Source: Sphingomonadales bacterium (GTDB lineage Bacteria; Pseudomonadota; Alphaproteobacteria; Sphingomonadales; Sphingomonadaceae). Taken from it: a stretch of 64,000 nt of DNA. Positions 14,599 to 24,406 of this stretch are shown piece after piece. The notes beneath the pieces are model-generated. The model worked only from the letters and a program-made list of their open reading frames with translations. It did not search any database and had not been told where the DNA came from. The DNA lies in the NCBI GenBank assembly GCA_016704425.1, contig JADJAC010000002.1, positions 124,001 through 188,000 of the forward strand, written 5' to 3'. Position 1 is the stretch's first letter; each line of letters opens with the position of its first letter. A program made the translations under genes and the position numbers.

Positions 14599-16341
14599 TC
14601 AGTCTACAAAGGCAATGTCATCGACGTGCAGTTCTGCTGCCGGTCGTGCACCCCAATCATCGATCTTTGGGCGACCGGCGGCCCAGAGGCGCCGATCACG
14701 CCCGGCTCCGAGAAGGGCCTGGCCCAATTCGGTCTCAGCTTGACGGAATGCAACAGTCTTCAAGGAACGGCCATCGTCACCGGCCATGACGGCACGCACA
14801 TGATTTGTACCAACAATGTCGGCCTTGATAACCCGCATTGGCCCGGCTGCGATGCGTGGCGCTGGCCATCCCATTCCATAGGGTCCACCCGTCTCAAGTG
14901 CCTCGACAAAGGTCGGCGTTACGCCACCTGTTGCGACCACCGCATCGAGAAGCAAGCTCCTGTCTGCCCCCGAACGCGCGATATCGGCAGAAAGGCGAGC
15001 CTCAAGGAAATCGGCAAACGCGTCGATACGGTGGGCTTCCACAGTCAGTCCAGCGGCCATCGCGTGGCCACCACCGGCAATGAGCAATCCGGCATCTTTT
15101 GCAGCCAGCACGGCTGCGCCGAGATCGACCCCTGCAACGGAACGCCCCGATCCTTTCCCAAGGCCATTTTCGTCGACCGCAATGACGAGTGCAGGGCGAT
15201 TGAATTTTTCCTTCAACCGTCCTGCCACAATCCCGATCACGCCCGGGTGCCAGCCATGACCGCTCACGACCGCAACCGCGCGGTTTCCCTGCCCGATGGC
15301 CATGGCATCTGCATCATCCTGAACGACGGCTTCGATTGCGCGGCGTTCGGTGTTGAGCCGATCCAGTTCTTCGGCAATGTCGCGAGCTTCGTCCGGGTCG
15401 TCAGTCGTCAGCAGCCGGACCCCAAGGTCAGACTTGCCGACGCGTCCGCCAGCGTTGATCCTGGGCCCGAGCGCAAAGCCAAGGTCCGAACAAACAGGGG
15501 CTCGTTTGAGACGCGAAGCTGTGATCAGGGCGTCAAGACCGAGATTACGGCGGCCTGCCATGATCTTGAGCCCTTGCGCAACAAAGGCCCGGTTCAACCC
15601 GCGCAGCGATGCAACATCGGCCACAGTGCCGAGCGCCACAATGTCCAGCAGCTCAAGCAGCTTTGGTTCCGCCCGCGCGGCAAAATGGCCTGACGCCCGC
15701 AATTGCCGGATAAGGGCCGCGCCAAGAAGCCAGGCAACGCCAACGGCTGCGAGATGGCCGAACGCGGCGCCTTCATCCTCATCAAGCCGGTTCGGGTTGA
15801 CCAGCGCAAAAGCGTTGGGGAGTTCCGTCGCGCATTTGTGGTGATCGACAACAATGACATCGACTCCGGCATCGCGTGCCATCGCAAGCGCCTCAAAAGC
15901 CTGCGCCCCGCAATCGACAGTAACAATGAGCGTTGAACCGCTTCGGGCCAGCTTCACGAGCGCTTCGCCGGACGGGCCATACCCTTCCATCAGGCGATCC
16001 GGGATATAGGCATGGGCATCAAGGCCAAGGTCTCGCAGCAAGCGGATCAGCAACGCTGCGGACGTCGCGCCATCGACATCATAATCACCAAAGATCGTGA
16101 CATTTTCGCCGGTGGAAACCGCCCGGGCGAGCCGTTCTGCTGCTGCATCCATATCGCGAAATATGGATGGATCGGGCATGAAATCCCGAATTGTAGGAGT
16201 GCGATGCGCTGCCAGCGCGTCTGGCGGACAACCTCGCGCCAGCAGCAACTGATCGACAAGATCATCGCATTCGCCAGCGGCGCCACGCCAGGCCCAGAGT
16301 TGGCCCGTGACGGAGCGCGGGAAGGAGAGGGGGGCATTCAT
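14599..16341 (-). CDS. recJ: Single-strand-specific exonuclease RecJ
   Basis: 580 residues, normal for RecJ. It degrades single-stranded DNA 5' to 3' in RecF-pathway recombination, mismatch repair and base excision repair. The DHH phosphoesterase motifs are present: DYDVDGATS (motif I), VDCGAQAFE, and VDHHKC (motif III), followed by the DHHA1 domain with SGHGWHPGVIGIVAGRLKEK and GGGHAMAAG, and an OB-like C-terminus. The start ATG at 16341 is supported by AGGAG-type sequence upstream. It lies 36 bp after the penicillin-binding protein gene. Confidence 0.95.
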   Translation of the reverse strand: MNAPLSFPRSVTGQLWAWRGAAGECDDLVDQLLLARGCPPDALAAHRTPTIRDFMPDPSIFRDMDAAAERLARAVSTGENVTIFGDYDVDGATSAALLIRLLRDLGLDAHAYIPDRLMEGYGPSGEALVKLARSGSTLIVTVDCGAQAFEALAMARDAGVDVIVVDHHKCATELPNAFALVNPNRLDEDEGAAFGHLAAVGVAWLLGAALIRQLRASGHFAARAEPKLLELLDIVALGTVADVASLRGLNRAFVAQGLKIMAGRRNLGLDALITASRLKRAPVCSDLGFALGPRINAGGRVGKSDLGVRLLTTDDPDEARDIAEELDRLNTERRAIEAVVQDDADAMAIGQGNRAVAVVSGHGWHPGVIGIVAGRLKEKFNRPALVIAVDENGLGKGSGRSVAGVDLGAAVLAAKDAGLLIAGGGHAMAAGLTVEAHRIDAFADFLEARLSADIARSGADRSLLLDAVVATGGVTPTFVEALETGGPYGMGWPAPRIAAGPMRVIKADIVGTNHVRAVMAGDDGRSLKTVAFRQAETELGQALLGAGRDRRLWAAGRPKIDDWGARPAAELHVDDIAFVD

Positions 16342-16377
16342 ACTACTGGCTTAGGCGGAAGGCAGCAGGGGCCGCAA

Positions 16378-18414
16378 TCACTTACTTGGAGGCGGGGCCT
16401 TTTCCGGCGGCGGCCTGGCATCGATGGTCAGGCCGTCACGATCAAGCTTCACATTGATGCCGACGTCTCCGACATTGGTATCGAGCGAAACGCCGGTGCC
16501 ATTGCCGATGCTGATCGTGCTGTCATTGCCGAGTTCGATCGGCACAATATCCGACAGGTTGCCAATGCCCGATTCGACAGGCTTTGGAGGTGGAGGGGGC
16601 GCTGCTCCACTGATGGCCGCTGCCATGAAATTGCGCCAGATTTTAGCAGGGACATTGCCGCCATTGATTCCGCGGAGCGGCGTATTATCGTCATTTCCCA
16701 CCCATACACCAACGACGAGATCTCCCGCAAAGCCGATGAAAAGTGCATCCCGACTGTCCTGGCTTGTTCCGGTTTTGCCAAAAGCATCGACGCGCAGCGC
16801 TGCTGCATGCCCGGTGCCTTCGTTGATTGGCGCAGCCAGGAGTTCGAGCAGCATATCATGCGTCCCCGAGCCAAATGTCCGTTGCGACGAGAGCAGTTTT
16901 CCCAAAATGCCAGGCTCATCCTTCGGAATTCCGTGAGGGGATACTGGATAGTGCTTTGCGGCGACCGCAGCGAAAGCCGATGTCAATTCAATGAGGGTCA
17001 CTCCGGATGTGCCGAGTGCAAGGCTGGGGTCATCAGAAAGCGGGCTCTTGATGCCAAGGTCACGCGCCGCCTTGATGACTGCGTCGCCTCCGAGCTTTTG
17101 GTAAAGCTTCACTGCCGCAACGTTGCTTGAACGGGCAAATGCCTGTTTGAGCGTGATCTCCCCGCGATAACGCTCACCGCTGTTTTTCGGACGATAACCA
17201 CCGGTTGTGATCGGGCTGTCATCAATCATGCTTTCGGGAGTCATTCCTGCCCGCAACGCTGCCAGATACACGAACAGCTTGAAGGTCGATCCCGGTTGCC
17301 TCAGCGCTTGCGTCGCGCGATTGAAGGGCGACTTGTCATAGGAACGCCCCCCGATCATCGCGACCACTTCTCCATTGGGTCGCATCGCGACAAGTGCGAC
17401 CTGCGCTTTTCCGATCGGCGCCCCGGCAATGACAGATCGCGCAGTCCGCTGCAGCCGGGCATCAAGTGTCGTCCTGATTTCCTGCGCACCATAGGATTCT
17501 TCCGCAATGGCACGAGCCTGCGGCATGGCCCAGTCCGCAAAATAGGTGCCGGTCGGCAGGCCGCTTTCTTTCCCCCTGACGATTGGCGGAAGGGGTGCGG
17601 CGTTCGCCCCTGTCTCGGAAACAAATCCCGCAGCAGCCATTGCGTCGAGTACCATACGCGCCCGCTTCCGGGCAGCCTTGGGGTTTCTGGTCGGGGCAAG
17701 TCGGGACGGGGCCTGCACAAGGCCCGCAAGCATCGCGGATTGCGAAAGCGTCAGCTTCTCCGGCTGGCGGTTGAAATAATGGTGCGCTGCGGCCCTGAGC
17801 CCATAGACATTGTCTCCGAAATACACGTTCGAGAGATATCTCTCGAGAATCTCATCTTTGGTCAGCCAGGACTCGAGCCAGAAGGCGATCAACATTTCCC
17901 GGGCTTTGCGGCTTAGGCTCCGTTCTGGTGTCAGGAATGTGATCTTCGCAAGTTGTTGCGTAATGGTGCTCCCGCCTTGCGTTCCGCCGCTGCCCATATT
18001 GTTCAAGGCGGCACGGGCCAGCCCTCTGGGGTCGATTCCCCAATGCGAGTAGAAGCGGCGATCCTCAATGGCGATGAAGGCTTGGGTGACGTGCTTCGGC
18101 AATCGGGCAATCTTCACCGGTTCGGAAATGATTGCCCCGTTCTGTGCAAAAGCCTGCCCGTCAGCTGCAAGGAGCGTCAACCGTGGCGGTGCAATCGGCT
18201 GCAATGATTTTGATAGCGGTGCCGTAAAAACCAGCCAAAGGAACAGGAGCACAAAGAGCGCAGCCGACCCGGCAAGTCCGCGCTTTATCCATTTCCAGCG
18301 GGCTGCCCATTTCGATTCAGGAGGATTGGGTAGAGCCCCCGGCTCATCCTCATAGGGTGCGATCCAGTCACGACCAAAGTCGGGATCTTCAGCATTGAGC
18401 GTCGGGCTGGACAT
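16378..18414 (-). CDS. Class A penicillin-binding protein (PBP1A-like)
   Basis: 678 residues. A short cytoplasmic N-terminus and one membrane anchor (about 45-68) precede a glycosyltransferase family 51 domain with catalytic Glu in IEDRRFYSHWGID and the GGSTITQQLAK motif. A transpeptidase domain follows with SxxK in PGSTFKL, SxN in RSSNVA, and KTG in FGKTGTSQ. The tail (about 610-678) is proline-rich and polar. It polymerises and crosslinks peptidoglycan in the periplasm. Its presence between glpX and recJ in one leftward run gives no functional clue. Confidence 0.92.
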   Translation of the reverse strand: MSSPTLNAEDPDFGRDWIAPYEDEPGALPNPPESKWAARWKWIKRGLAGSAALFVLLFLWLVFTAPLSKSLQPIAPPRLTLLAADGQAFAQNGAIISEPVKIARLPKHVTQAFIAIEDRRFYSHWGIDPRGLARAALNNMGSGGTQGGSTITQQLAKITFLTPERSLSRKAREMLIAFWLESWLTKDEILERYLSNVYFGDNVYGLRAAAHHYFNRQPEKLTLSQSAMLAGLVQAPSRLAPTRNPKAARKRARMVLDAMAAAGFVSETGANAAPLPPIVRGKESGLPTGTYFADWAMPQARAIAEESYGAQEIRTTLDARLQRTARSVIAGAPIGKAQVALVAMRPNGEVVAMIGGRSYDKSPFNRATQALRQPGSTFKLFVYLAALRAGMTPESMIDDSPITTGGYRPKNSGERYRGEITLKQAFARSSNVAAVKLYQKLGGDAVIKAARDLGIKSPLSDDPSLALGTSGVTLIELTSAFAAVAAKHYPVSPHGIPKDEPGILGKLLSSQRTFGSGTHDMLLELLAAPINEGTGHAAALRVDAFGKTGTSQDSRDALFIGFAGDLVVGVWVGNDDNTPLRGINGGNVPAKIWRNFMAAAISGAAPPPPPKPVESGIGNLSDIVPIELGNDSTISIGNGTGVSLDTNVGDVGINVKLDRDGLTIDARPPPEKAPPPSK

Positions 18415-18458
18415 CGCAGCTGTATTATCGGACTATGACAGCACTGGCGAGCGAAAAT

Positions 18459-19439
18459 TTACGTGCGCGCACCCTTGTGATGTTCGCCTCTGACCCAGCG
18501 GACTGTGCCAGAGCTAGCGCGCATGACGACGCTCTCGGTCGTCATCGTGCCATTCTTCAGCCGCTTTACGCCTTCGAGAAGCGAACCGTCGGTCACGCCG
18601 GTGGCCGCAAAGATGCAATCGCCCTTTGCAAGTTCCTCAAGATCGTAAATATGATCCAGATCCTGGATGCCCCATTTGCGGGCGCGGCTCTTTTCGTCAT
18701 CGTTGCGGAAGATCAGGCGTCCCTTGAATTGGCCGCCGACGCAGCGAAGCGCTGCTGCGGCCAGTACGCCTTCGGGAGCGCCGCCTGAGCCCATATACAT
18801 GTCAATCGTGGTATCCGGATCGGTGACGGCGATGACACCGGCCACGTCGCCATCGGGAATGAGCATGATCCCGCAGCCGATGCCTCGCAATTCGGCAATC
18901 AGCTTCTCATGACGCGGGCGGTCGAGAACACAGACAATGATTTCATTGGGCTCGACACCTTTGGCTCTGGCAACAGCTGTTACATTCTCGGTCGGAGTCT
19001 TGGCAAGGTCGATGATTCCATCGGGATAGCCCGGACCAACAGCAAGTTTGTCCATGTAGACATCCGGCGCATTGAGGAGGTTGCCTTCCTCGGCAACGGC
19101 AAGAACCGCCAGTGCATTCGGGCCAGCCTTGGCCGTAATGGTCGTTCCTTCGAGTGGGTCGAGCGCAATATCGATCTTGGGCCCTGTTCCAATGGCGCTG
19201 CCCACCTTTTCGCCGATAAACAGCATCGGCGCTTCATCACGTTCGCCTTCTCCGATGACGACAGTGCCATCCATTGCCAGTTCGTTGAGCGCGGCGCGCA
19301 TCGCTTCGACCGCAGCGGCATCAGCGGCTTTCTCGTCACCACGGCCAATCATCTTTGATGCTGAGATTGCGGCGGCCTCGGTGACCCGCACCATTTCGAG
19401 GACAAGGACGCGGTCGAGAACTTTGGATGGAGCTACCAT
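18459..19439 (-). CDS. glpX: Class II fructose-1,6-bisphosphatase
   Basis: 326 residues of the GlpX family, a lithium-sensitive metal-dependent phosphatase converting fructose-1,6-bisphosphate to fructose-6-phosphate in gluconeogenesis. Metal and substrate motifs are GEGERDEAPML (residues about 62-72) and DPLEGTT (about 92-98), followed by MGSGGAPEGVLAAAAL. The length is typical. It lies 50 bp after hom, an order often seen in sphingomonads, so the two are probably co-transcribed. Confidence 0.95.
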   Translation of the reverse strand: MVAPSKVLDRVLVLEMVRVTEAAAISASKMIGRGDEKAADAAAVEAMRAALNELAMDGTVVIGEGERDEAPMLFIGEKVGSAIGTGPKIDIALDPLEGTTITAKAGPNALAVLAVAEEGNLLNAPDVYMDKLAVGPGYPDGIIDLAKTPTENVTAVARAKGVEPNEIIVCVLDRPRHEKLIAELRGIGCGIMLIPDGDVAGVIAVTDPDTTIDMYMGSGGAPEGVLAAAALRCVGGQFKGRLIFRNDDEKSRARKWGIQDLDHIYDLEELAKGDCIFAATGVTDGSLLEGVKRLKNGTMTTESVVMRASSGTVRWVRGEHHKGART

Positions 19440-19489
19440 GATTTTGAAGATTCCTGTGAATTTGTTTTGCGCGGATACGCGGAGAAAAT

Positions 19490-20782
19490 TTAAAAATCCA
19501 GAATCGGCATCATAATCGGCGCAGCGACAAGGCTGGGCGACCCCGACAAGGCAGAAAGGGCAGCTGCAACGGCGCTCTCCGGCCCTTCATGGGTTGTCAT
19601 GACGACCAGAACACCCCCGCCGGGAGCTTCGCCCCGCTGGATCATGCTTTCGATCGAGACGCCTGCATCGCGCATCGCGGCCGTGATTTCGGCGAGCACA
19701 CCTGTCCGGTCAGCAACAATGAAGCGCAGATAGGCCCGTCCGACGCGAACACCAGCGTCAGCCTTGGGCGCATTTGCCAGACTGGTGACCGGCATCGCAA
19801 AGGCCGGGCCATATTCGCCGCGTGCAATATCGATGAGGTCCGCAACGACGGCTGATGCCGTCGGGCCTTCGCCTGCACCGCGCCCTTCGAAGAACAGCCT
19901 GCCGACGAAATTGCCTTCTGCAACAACCGCATTCATCGAGCCGGCGACATGGGCAAGGGGGTGGCTTGCGGGCACCAGGCACGGATGGACGCGCTGGAAC
20001 AGCCCGTCCGGGCCTGCAGCGGCCAAGCCGACCAGCCGAACTCGAAAGCCGAGCGCGCGGGCCTGAGCAATGTCGCCAGCAAGCACGTTGCGAATGCCCG
20101 AGATGCTGACCGCGTCGAAGTCCAGTCGTGTACCGAACGACAGTGTCGCCAGAATGGACAGCTTGTGGGCTGCATCGATGCCGTCAATGTCAAAGCTGGG
20201 ATCGGATTCTGCGTAACCAAGCGCCTGCGCGTCTGCGAGGACGTCGGCAAAATCGCGCCCCTCGCTTTCCATTGTCGTCAGGATATAGTTGCAGGTCCCG
20301 TTCAATATTCCATAGACATGCGTGATTTCGTTCGCGGCAGCCCCTTCGCGCAGGCCCTTGATGACCGGAATTCCGCCAGCGACAGCCGCCTCATATTTAA
20401 AGGCGACATTCGCAGCCTCGGCGGCCTGTGCCAGTTCGACGCCATGGTGCGCAATCATCGCCTTGTTGGCGGTAACAAAAGCCTTGCCGGCGCCAATGCT
20501 TGCCCGGGAGAGCGCGAGCGCCGGGCCATCCGATCCACCGATCAATTCGACAACAACGTCGACATCCTCACGGCCCGCAAGCGCGACCGGATCGTCGCTC
20601 CATGTAAAACGGGAGAGATCGATCCCCCGTTCGCGGTGCCGGTCGCGCGCTGAAACCGCAACAACCTCAATGGGACGACTCGCGCGCCGCGCAATCAGGT
20701 CGCGGTTGGCATCCAGCAGCTTGATAACGCCCCCGCCAACTGTGCCCAAACCTGCCAATGCAACGCGAAGCGGCTCACTCAT
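19490..20782 (-). CDS. hom: Homoserine dehydrogenase
   Basis: 430 residues; reduces aspartate semialdehyde to homoserine for threonine, methionine and isoleucine synthesis. The N-terminal NAD(P) fold has GLGTVGGGVIKLL; the catalytic domain has KYEAAVAGGIPVIKGL and GILNGTCNYILT; a C-terminal ACT domain (about 350-425) suits threonine feedback. I chose ATG 20782 because GGGGAA is well spaced from it and too close to the TTG at 20788. The leader contains a possible GCCCAA/TTGGGC hairpin (20783-20807) that would enclose the ribosome-binding site. Confidence 0.95.
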   Translation of the reverse strand: MSEPLRVALAGLGTVGGGVIKLLDANRDLIARRASRPIEVVAVSARDRHRERGIDLSRFTWSDDPVALAGREDVDVVVELIGGSDGPALALSRASIGAGKAFVTANKAMIAHHGVELAQAAEAANVAFKYEAAVAGGIPVIKGLREGAAANEITHVYGILNGTCNYILTTMESEGRDFADVLADAQALGYAESDPSFDIDGIDAAHKLSILATLSFGTRLDFDAVSISGIRNVLAGDIAQARALGFRVRLVGLAAAGPDGLFQRVHPCLVPASHPLAHVAGSMNAVVAEGNFVGRLFFEGRGAGEGPTASAVVADLIDIARGEYGPAFAMPVTSLANAPKADAGVRVGRAYLRFIVADRTGVLAEITAAMRDAGVSIESMIQRGEAPGGGVLVVMTTHEGPESAVAAALSALSGSPSLVAAPIMMPILDF

Positions 20783-20850
20783 GCCCAAGGTTCCCCAATT
20801 TTTGGGCTCTCTAGGCGGCGGCAGCGATGATGAAAAGGGCAGCGGTCAAG

Positions 20851-20882
20851 AAAAAAGGGGCCGTGCCCGCAGCACGACCCCT
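20851..20882 (-). terminator. Intrinsic terminator of the UrcA-family gene
   Basis: On the minus strand an 11-bp stem with one mismatch (AGGGGTCGTGC against GCACGGCCCCT) and a tetraloop is followed directly by a T run (A run at 20851-20856 on the plus strand). It lies 26 bp past the stop of the gene ending at 20908. Confidence 0.85.
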
Positions 20883-20907
20883 GGAATGGGTTGCGAATAT
20901 CAATCGA

Positions 20908-21204
20908 TCAGTAGCTGGCAAGCGCAACATTACCGGACATTGCGGCAGCCTTGGTGTGTGCTTCGCGCACGGCCTGATCATAACAGGCTCTGCCCAGTGC
21001 AAAGGACGAAAGGCTGCGATCGCCTTCGACATAGCAGACCTGTTCGGCTGCCGTGGAAATGCGGCGCGCGAGCTTTGCGCGGCCTTCGGCGCTGGTCAGG
21101 TTGAGATCGGAGGTGCGCACGGACGTTGACGAAGGGGCTGCAAAAGCAGGGACCGACGCGGCTGTGCTGATCAGTGCGGCCAATACGAGAACGGACTTTT
21201 TCAT
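20908..21204 (-). CDS. UrcA-family exported protein
   Basis: 98 residues from ATG 21204, preceded by GAGGAGA. The signal peptide ends SVPAFA; the mature domain has the UrcA pattern: DLNLTSAEGRAKLARRI, a Cys in AAEQVCYVEGD, and a second Cys in GRACYDQAVREA, likely joined in a disulfide. Such proteins are common and multi-copy in sphingomonads; their role is unknown. It is monocistronic with its own terminator at 20851-20882. Confidence 0.85.
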   Translation of the reverse strand: MKKSVLVLAALISTAASVPAFAAPSSTSVRTSDLNLTSAEGRAKLARRISTAAEQVCYVEGDRSLSSFALGRACYDQAVREAHTKAAAMSGNVALASY

Positions 21205-21450
21205 GATGTGTCTCCTCAAAACTTCGATGTGCCGCAACGGAGTAAGGGATGGGGGACGCTGCGGCACAACCTTGAGATAGGGCAAATGCGAGACGGCTGC
21301 TCTGTGTCTTCGACCAATTCGTCACTGTATTAGACAAATAACACGCATGAGCGACATCCGGCGGAAATCCGAGGACAAGCAGCCGATCCGCTTCGACGAA
21401 CGACAGGGGAAATGTGCGAGGAGGAAGCGGCGCACCCACTTGCGTCAGCT

Positions 21451-21465
21451 GAACATATATGGAAC
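21451..21465 (+). promoter_or_regulatory. LexA (SOS) box of uvrA
   Basis: GAAC, seven bases, GAAC at 21451-21465 is the reverse complement of GTTC-N7-GTTC, the established LexA operator in Alphaproteobacteria. It ends 12 bp before the uvrA start, where repressor would block transcription start or early elongation. uvrA is a classical SOS gene, so the placement is meaningful. Confidence 0.85.
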
Positions 21466-21477
21466 AGGTTGATCATG

Positions 21478-24399
21478 TTGACTCACATATCTGTGCGCGG
21501 TGCGCGCGAGCACAATCTCAAGGGCGTGGACGTCGATATTCCGCGCGATACGCTGACCGTGATCACCGGACTCTCCGGGTCCGGCAAATCGAGCCTGGCC
21601 TTCGACACCATCTATGCCGAAGGGCAGCGCCGTTACGTCGAAAGCCTGTCCGCCTATGCGCGGCAGTTCCTCGAAATGATGCAGAAGCCCGATGTCGATC
21701 ATATCGAGGGCCTCTCGCCCGCGATCAGCATCGAGCAGAAGACGACTAGCCGGAACCCGCGCTCCACCGTCGCGACAGTGACAGAAATCTACGACTATAT
21801 GCGGCTCCTCTGGGCCCGGGTCGGCATTCCCTATTCCCCGGCAACCGGCCTGCCGATAACGGCGCAGACGGTCAGCCAGATGGTCGACCGGGTGATGACC
21901 CTGCCGGAAGGGACGCGAGCGTACCTGCTTGCACCGGCGGTGCGCGGTCGCAAGGGCGAATACCGGAAGGAACTGGCCGAATGGCAAAAGGCGGGCTTCA
22001 CGCGCGTCCGCGTCGATGGCCTGTTTTTCGATATCGAGGATGCACCCGCGCTCGACAAGAAATACAAGCATGACATCGAGATTGTGGTGGACCGGATCGT
22101 TGTCCGCGAAGGGATCGAGACGCGGCTGGCGGATTCCTTCGAAACGGCACTGAAGCTGGCGGACGGGCTGGCCTATCTCGATCTGGCCGATGCTCCGGCG
22201 GAGCCGGTCGAAGCCAAGGCGGTGCTGGGAGACAATGCCCCGCCGGGCCGCATCGTCTTTTCGGAAAAATTCGCCTGCCCGGTGTCCGGCTTCACAATCC
22301 CCGAAATCGAGCCGCGGCTGTTCAGCTTCAACGCCCCGCAAGGGGCCTGCCCCTCGTGCGACGGGCTGGGCGAGAAGCTCTATTTCGATCCCGAACTCGT
22401 CGTCCCGAACGAATCCCTCTCGATCAAGGCGGGGGCGATCGTGCCCTGGGCCAAGTCCAATCCGCCCAGCCCCTATTACATGCAGGTACTGGCGAGCCTT
22501 GCGCGGCATTATGACTTCTCGCTCGATACGCCCTGGAAGGACCTGCCTGAGGCAATCCGCGATGTGATCCTCAACGGCTCGGGCGGGACGGTCATTCGCC
22601 TGACCTTTCAGGACGGGCGCAAATCCTACGATGTGAACAAGAGCTTCAACGGTGTTGTCGGCAATCTCAACCGCCGCCTGCTCCAGACGGAGAGCGCCTG
22701 GATGCGCGAGGAGCTGGCGAAGTACCAGGCCTCTGCCCCGTGCGAGACGTGCGGCGGTGCGCGGCTCAAGCCCGAGGCACGCGCGGTCAAGATCGCGGGA
22801 GAGGATATCAGCATCTCCACCCGCCGCAGCGTGGTCGATGCCCTCCACTGGTTCGGCAGCCTCAACGAAAAGCTGAATGACCAGCAGCAACAGATCGCCA
22901 AGGCGATCCTGAAGGAGATCAACGAACGGCTCGGCTTCCTCAACAATGTCGGGCTGGACTATCTCAACCTCAACCGCACATCCGGCACGCTGTCCGGCGG
23001 GGAGAGCCAGCGCATCCGCTTGGCGAGCCAGATCGGCTCCGGCCTGTCGGGCGTGCTCTACGTCCTTGATGAGCCGAGCATCGGCCTTCATCAGCGGGAC
23101 AATGACCGGCTCCTCGAAACCCTCAAGCGCCTGCGCGATCTCGGCAATACCGTGATCGTCGTCGAGCATGACGAGGATGCCATTCGCCACGCCGACTATA
23201 TCATCGACATGGGCCCCGGCGCGGGCGTCCACGGCGGCGAAGTCGTGGCGCGCGGCTCGCTCGCCGATATCGAAGCAGCCGAAGGCAGTTTGACGGCGGA
23301 CTATCTGGCCGGGCGGCGCGAAATCCTTGTCCCCAAGAAGCGCCGCAAGGGCACCGGCAAGAAGCTCACCGTCAAGGGCGCGCGCGAAAACAATCTGCGC
23401 GACGTGACGGCCTCGATCCCGCTTGGCACCTTCACCTGCGTGACCGGGGTCAGCGGCTCGGGCAAGTCCAGCTTCACGATCGACACGCTCTATGCCGCCT
23501 CCGCCCGCGCCTTGAACGGTGCGCGGATCATCGCGGGCAAGCATGACAAGATCGAGGGACTGCAATATCTCGACAAGGTCATCGACATCGACCAGTCCCC
23601 CATTGGCCGCACCCCGCGATCCAACCCCGCCACCTATACCGGCGCCTTCACCAACATCCGGGACTGGTTCGCCGGCCTGCCCGAAAGCGGCGCGCGCGGA
23701 TACAAGCCCGGGCGCTTCAGCTTCAACGTGAAGGGCGGGCGGTGCGAGGCGTGCCAGGGCGATGGCGTCATCAAGATCGAGATGCACTTCCTGCCGGACG
23801 TCTATGTCCAGTGCGACGTGTGCCACGGCAAACGCTACAATCGCGAAACGCTGGAAGTGAAGTTCAAGGGCAAGTCGATTGCCGATGTGCTGGACATGAC
23901 GGTGGAGGACGCGGTCGAATTCTTCAAGGCCGTCCCCTCGATCCGCGACAAGATGGCGATGCTGGCGGAAGTCGGCCTCGGCTATGTCACCGTCGGCCAG
24001 CAGGCGACGACCCTGTCAGGCGGCGAAGCGCAGCGGGTGAAGCTCGCCAAGGAACTCAGCAGGCGCGCGACCGGCCAGACGCTCTACATCCTCGATGAAC
24101 CCACGACCGGCCTGCATTTCGAGGATGTGCGCAAACTCCTCGAAGTCCTCCACGCGCTCGTCGAGCAGGGCAACACCGTGGTCGTGATCGAACACAATCT
24201 GGACGTGATCAAGACCGCCGACTGGATCCTCGACCTCGGCCCCGAAGGCGGCGTGAAAGGCGGCGAAGTGATCGCCGAAGGCACGCCGGAACAAGTCGCG
24301 GAAAACCCGCGCAGCTATACCGGCGGGTATCTGAAGCCGCTGCTGGCCAAGGGGAAGCGGGCGGCGCCGACCGAACTGGAGCTGGATGCGGCGGAGTAG
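21478..24399 (+). CDS. uvrA: Excinuclease ABC subunit A
   Basis: 973 residues from ATG 21478. UvrA is the damage-recognition ATPase of nucleotide excision repair. It holds two ABC modules: Walker A GLSGSGKSSLAF with signature LSGGESQRI and Walker B LYVLDEPS in the first, and GVSGSGKSSF with LSGGEAQRV and LYILDEPT in the second. The second zinc site (CEACQGDG...CDVCHG) is complete; the first has CPVSG, so one of four cysteines is a serine. A LexA box lies directly upstream. The gene is G+C-rich (65-73% in sampled lines). Confidence 0.97.
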   Translation: MTHISVRGAREHNLKGVDVDIPRDTLTVITGLSGSGKSSLAFDTIYAEGQRRYVESLSAYARQFLEMMQKPDVDHIEGLSPAISIEQKTTSRNPRSTVATVTEIYDYMRLLWARVGIPYSPATGLPITAQTVSQMVDRVMTLPEGTRAYLLAPAVRGRKGEYRKELAEWQKAGFTRVRVDGLFFDIEDAPALDKKYKHDIEIVVDRIVVREGIETRLADSFETALKLADGLAYLDLADAPAEPVEAKAVLGDNAPPGRIVFSEKFACPVSGFTIPEIEPRLFSFNAPQGACPSCDGLGEKLYFDPELVVPNESLSIKAGAIVPWAKSNPPSPYYMQVLASLARHYDFSLDTPWKDLPEAIRDVILNGSGGTVIRLTFQDGRKSYDVNKSFNGVVGNLNRRLLQTESAWMREELAKYQASAPCETCGGARLKPEARAVKIAGEDISISTRRSVVDALHWFGSLNEKLNDQQQQIAKAILKEINERLGFLNNVGLDYLNLNRTSGTLSGGESQRIRLASQIGSGLSGVLYVLDEPSIGLHQRDNDRLLETLKRLRDLGNTVIVVEHDEDAIRHADYIIDMGPGAGVHGGEVVARGSLADIEAAEGSLTADYLAGRREILVPKKRRKGTGKKLTVKGARENNLRDVTASIPLGTFTCVTGVSGSGKSSFTIDTLYAASARALNGARIIAGKHDKIEGLQYLDKVIDIDQSPIGRTPRSNPATYTGAFTNIRDWFAGLPESGARGYKPGRFSFNVKGGRCEACQGDGVIKIEMHFLPDVYVQCDVCHGKRYNRETLEVKFKGKSIADVLDMTVEDAVEFFKAVPSIRDKMAMLAEVGLGYVTVGQQATTLSGGEAQRVKLAKELSRRATGQTLYILDEPTTGLHFEDVRKLLEVLHALVEQGNTVVVIEHNLDVIKTADWILDLGPEGGVKGGEVIAEGTPEQVAENPRSYTGGYLKPLLAKGKRAAPTELELDAAE

Positions 24400-24406
24400 G
24401 GGCACC

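Noticed and set aside
14626..17130. Two long plus-strand frames opposite recJ and the penicillin-binding protein
   Set aside because: Both are antisense to genes with full motif sets and look like low-complexity, Cys/Arg-rich translations.
21445..23826. 793-residue open frame on the minus strand opposite uvrA
   Set aside because: It lies entirely antisense to a clear uvrA gene. Long antisense frames are expected in G+C-rich DNA with strong third-position bias, and the translation resembles no protein family.
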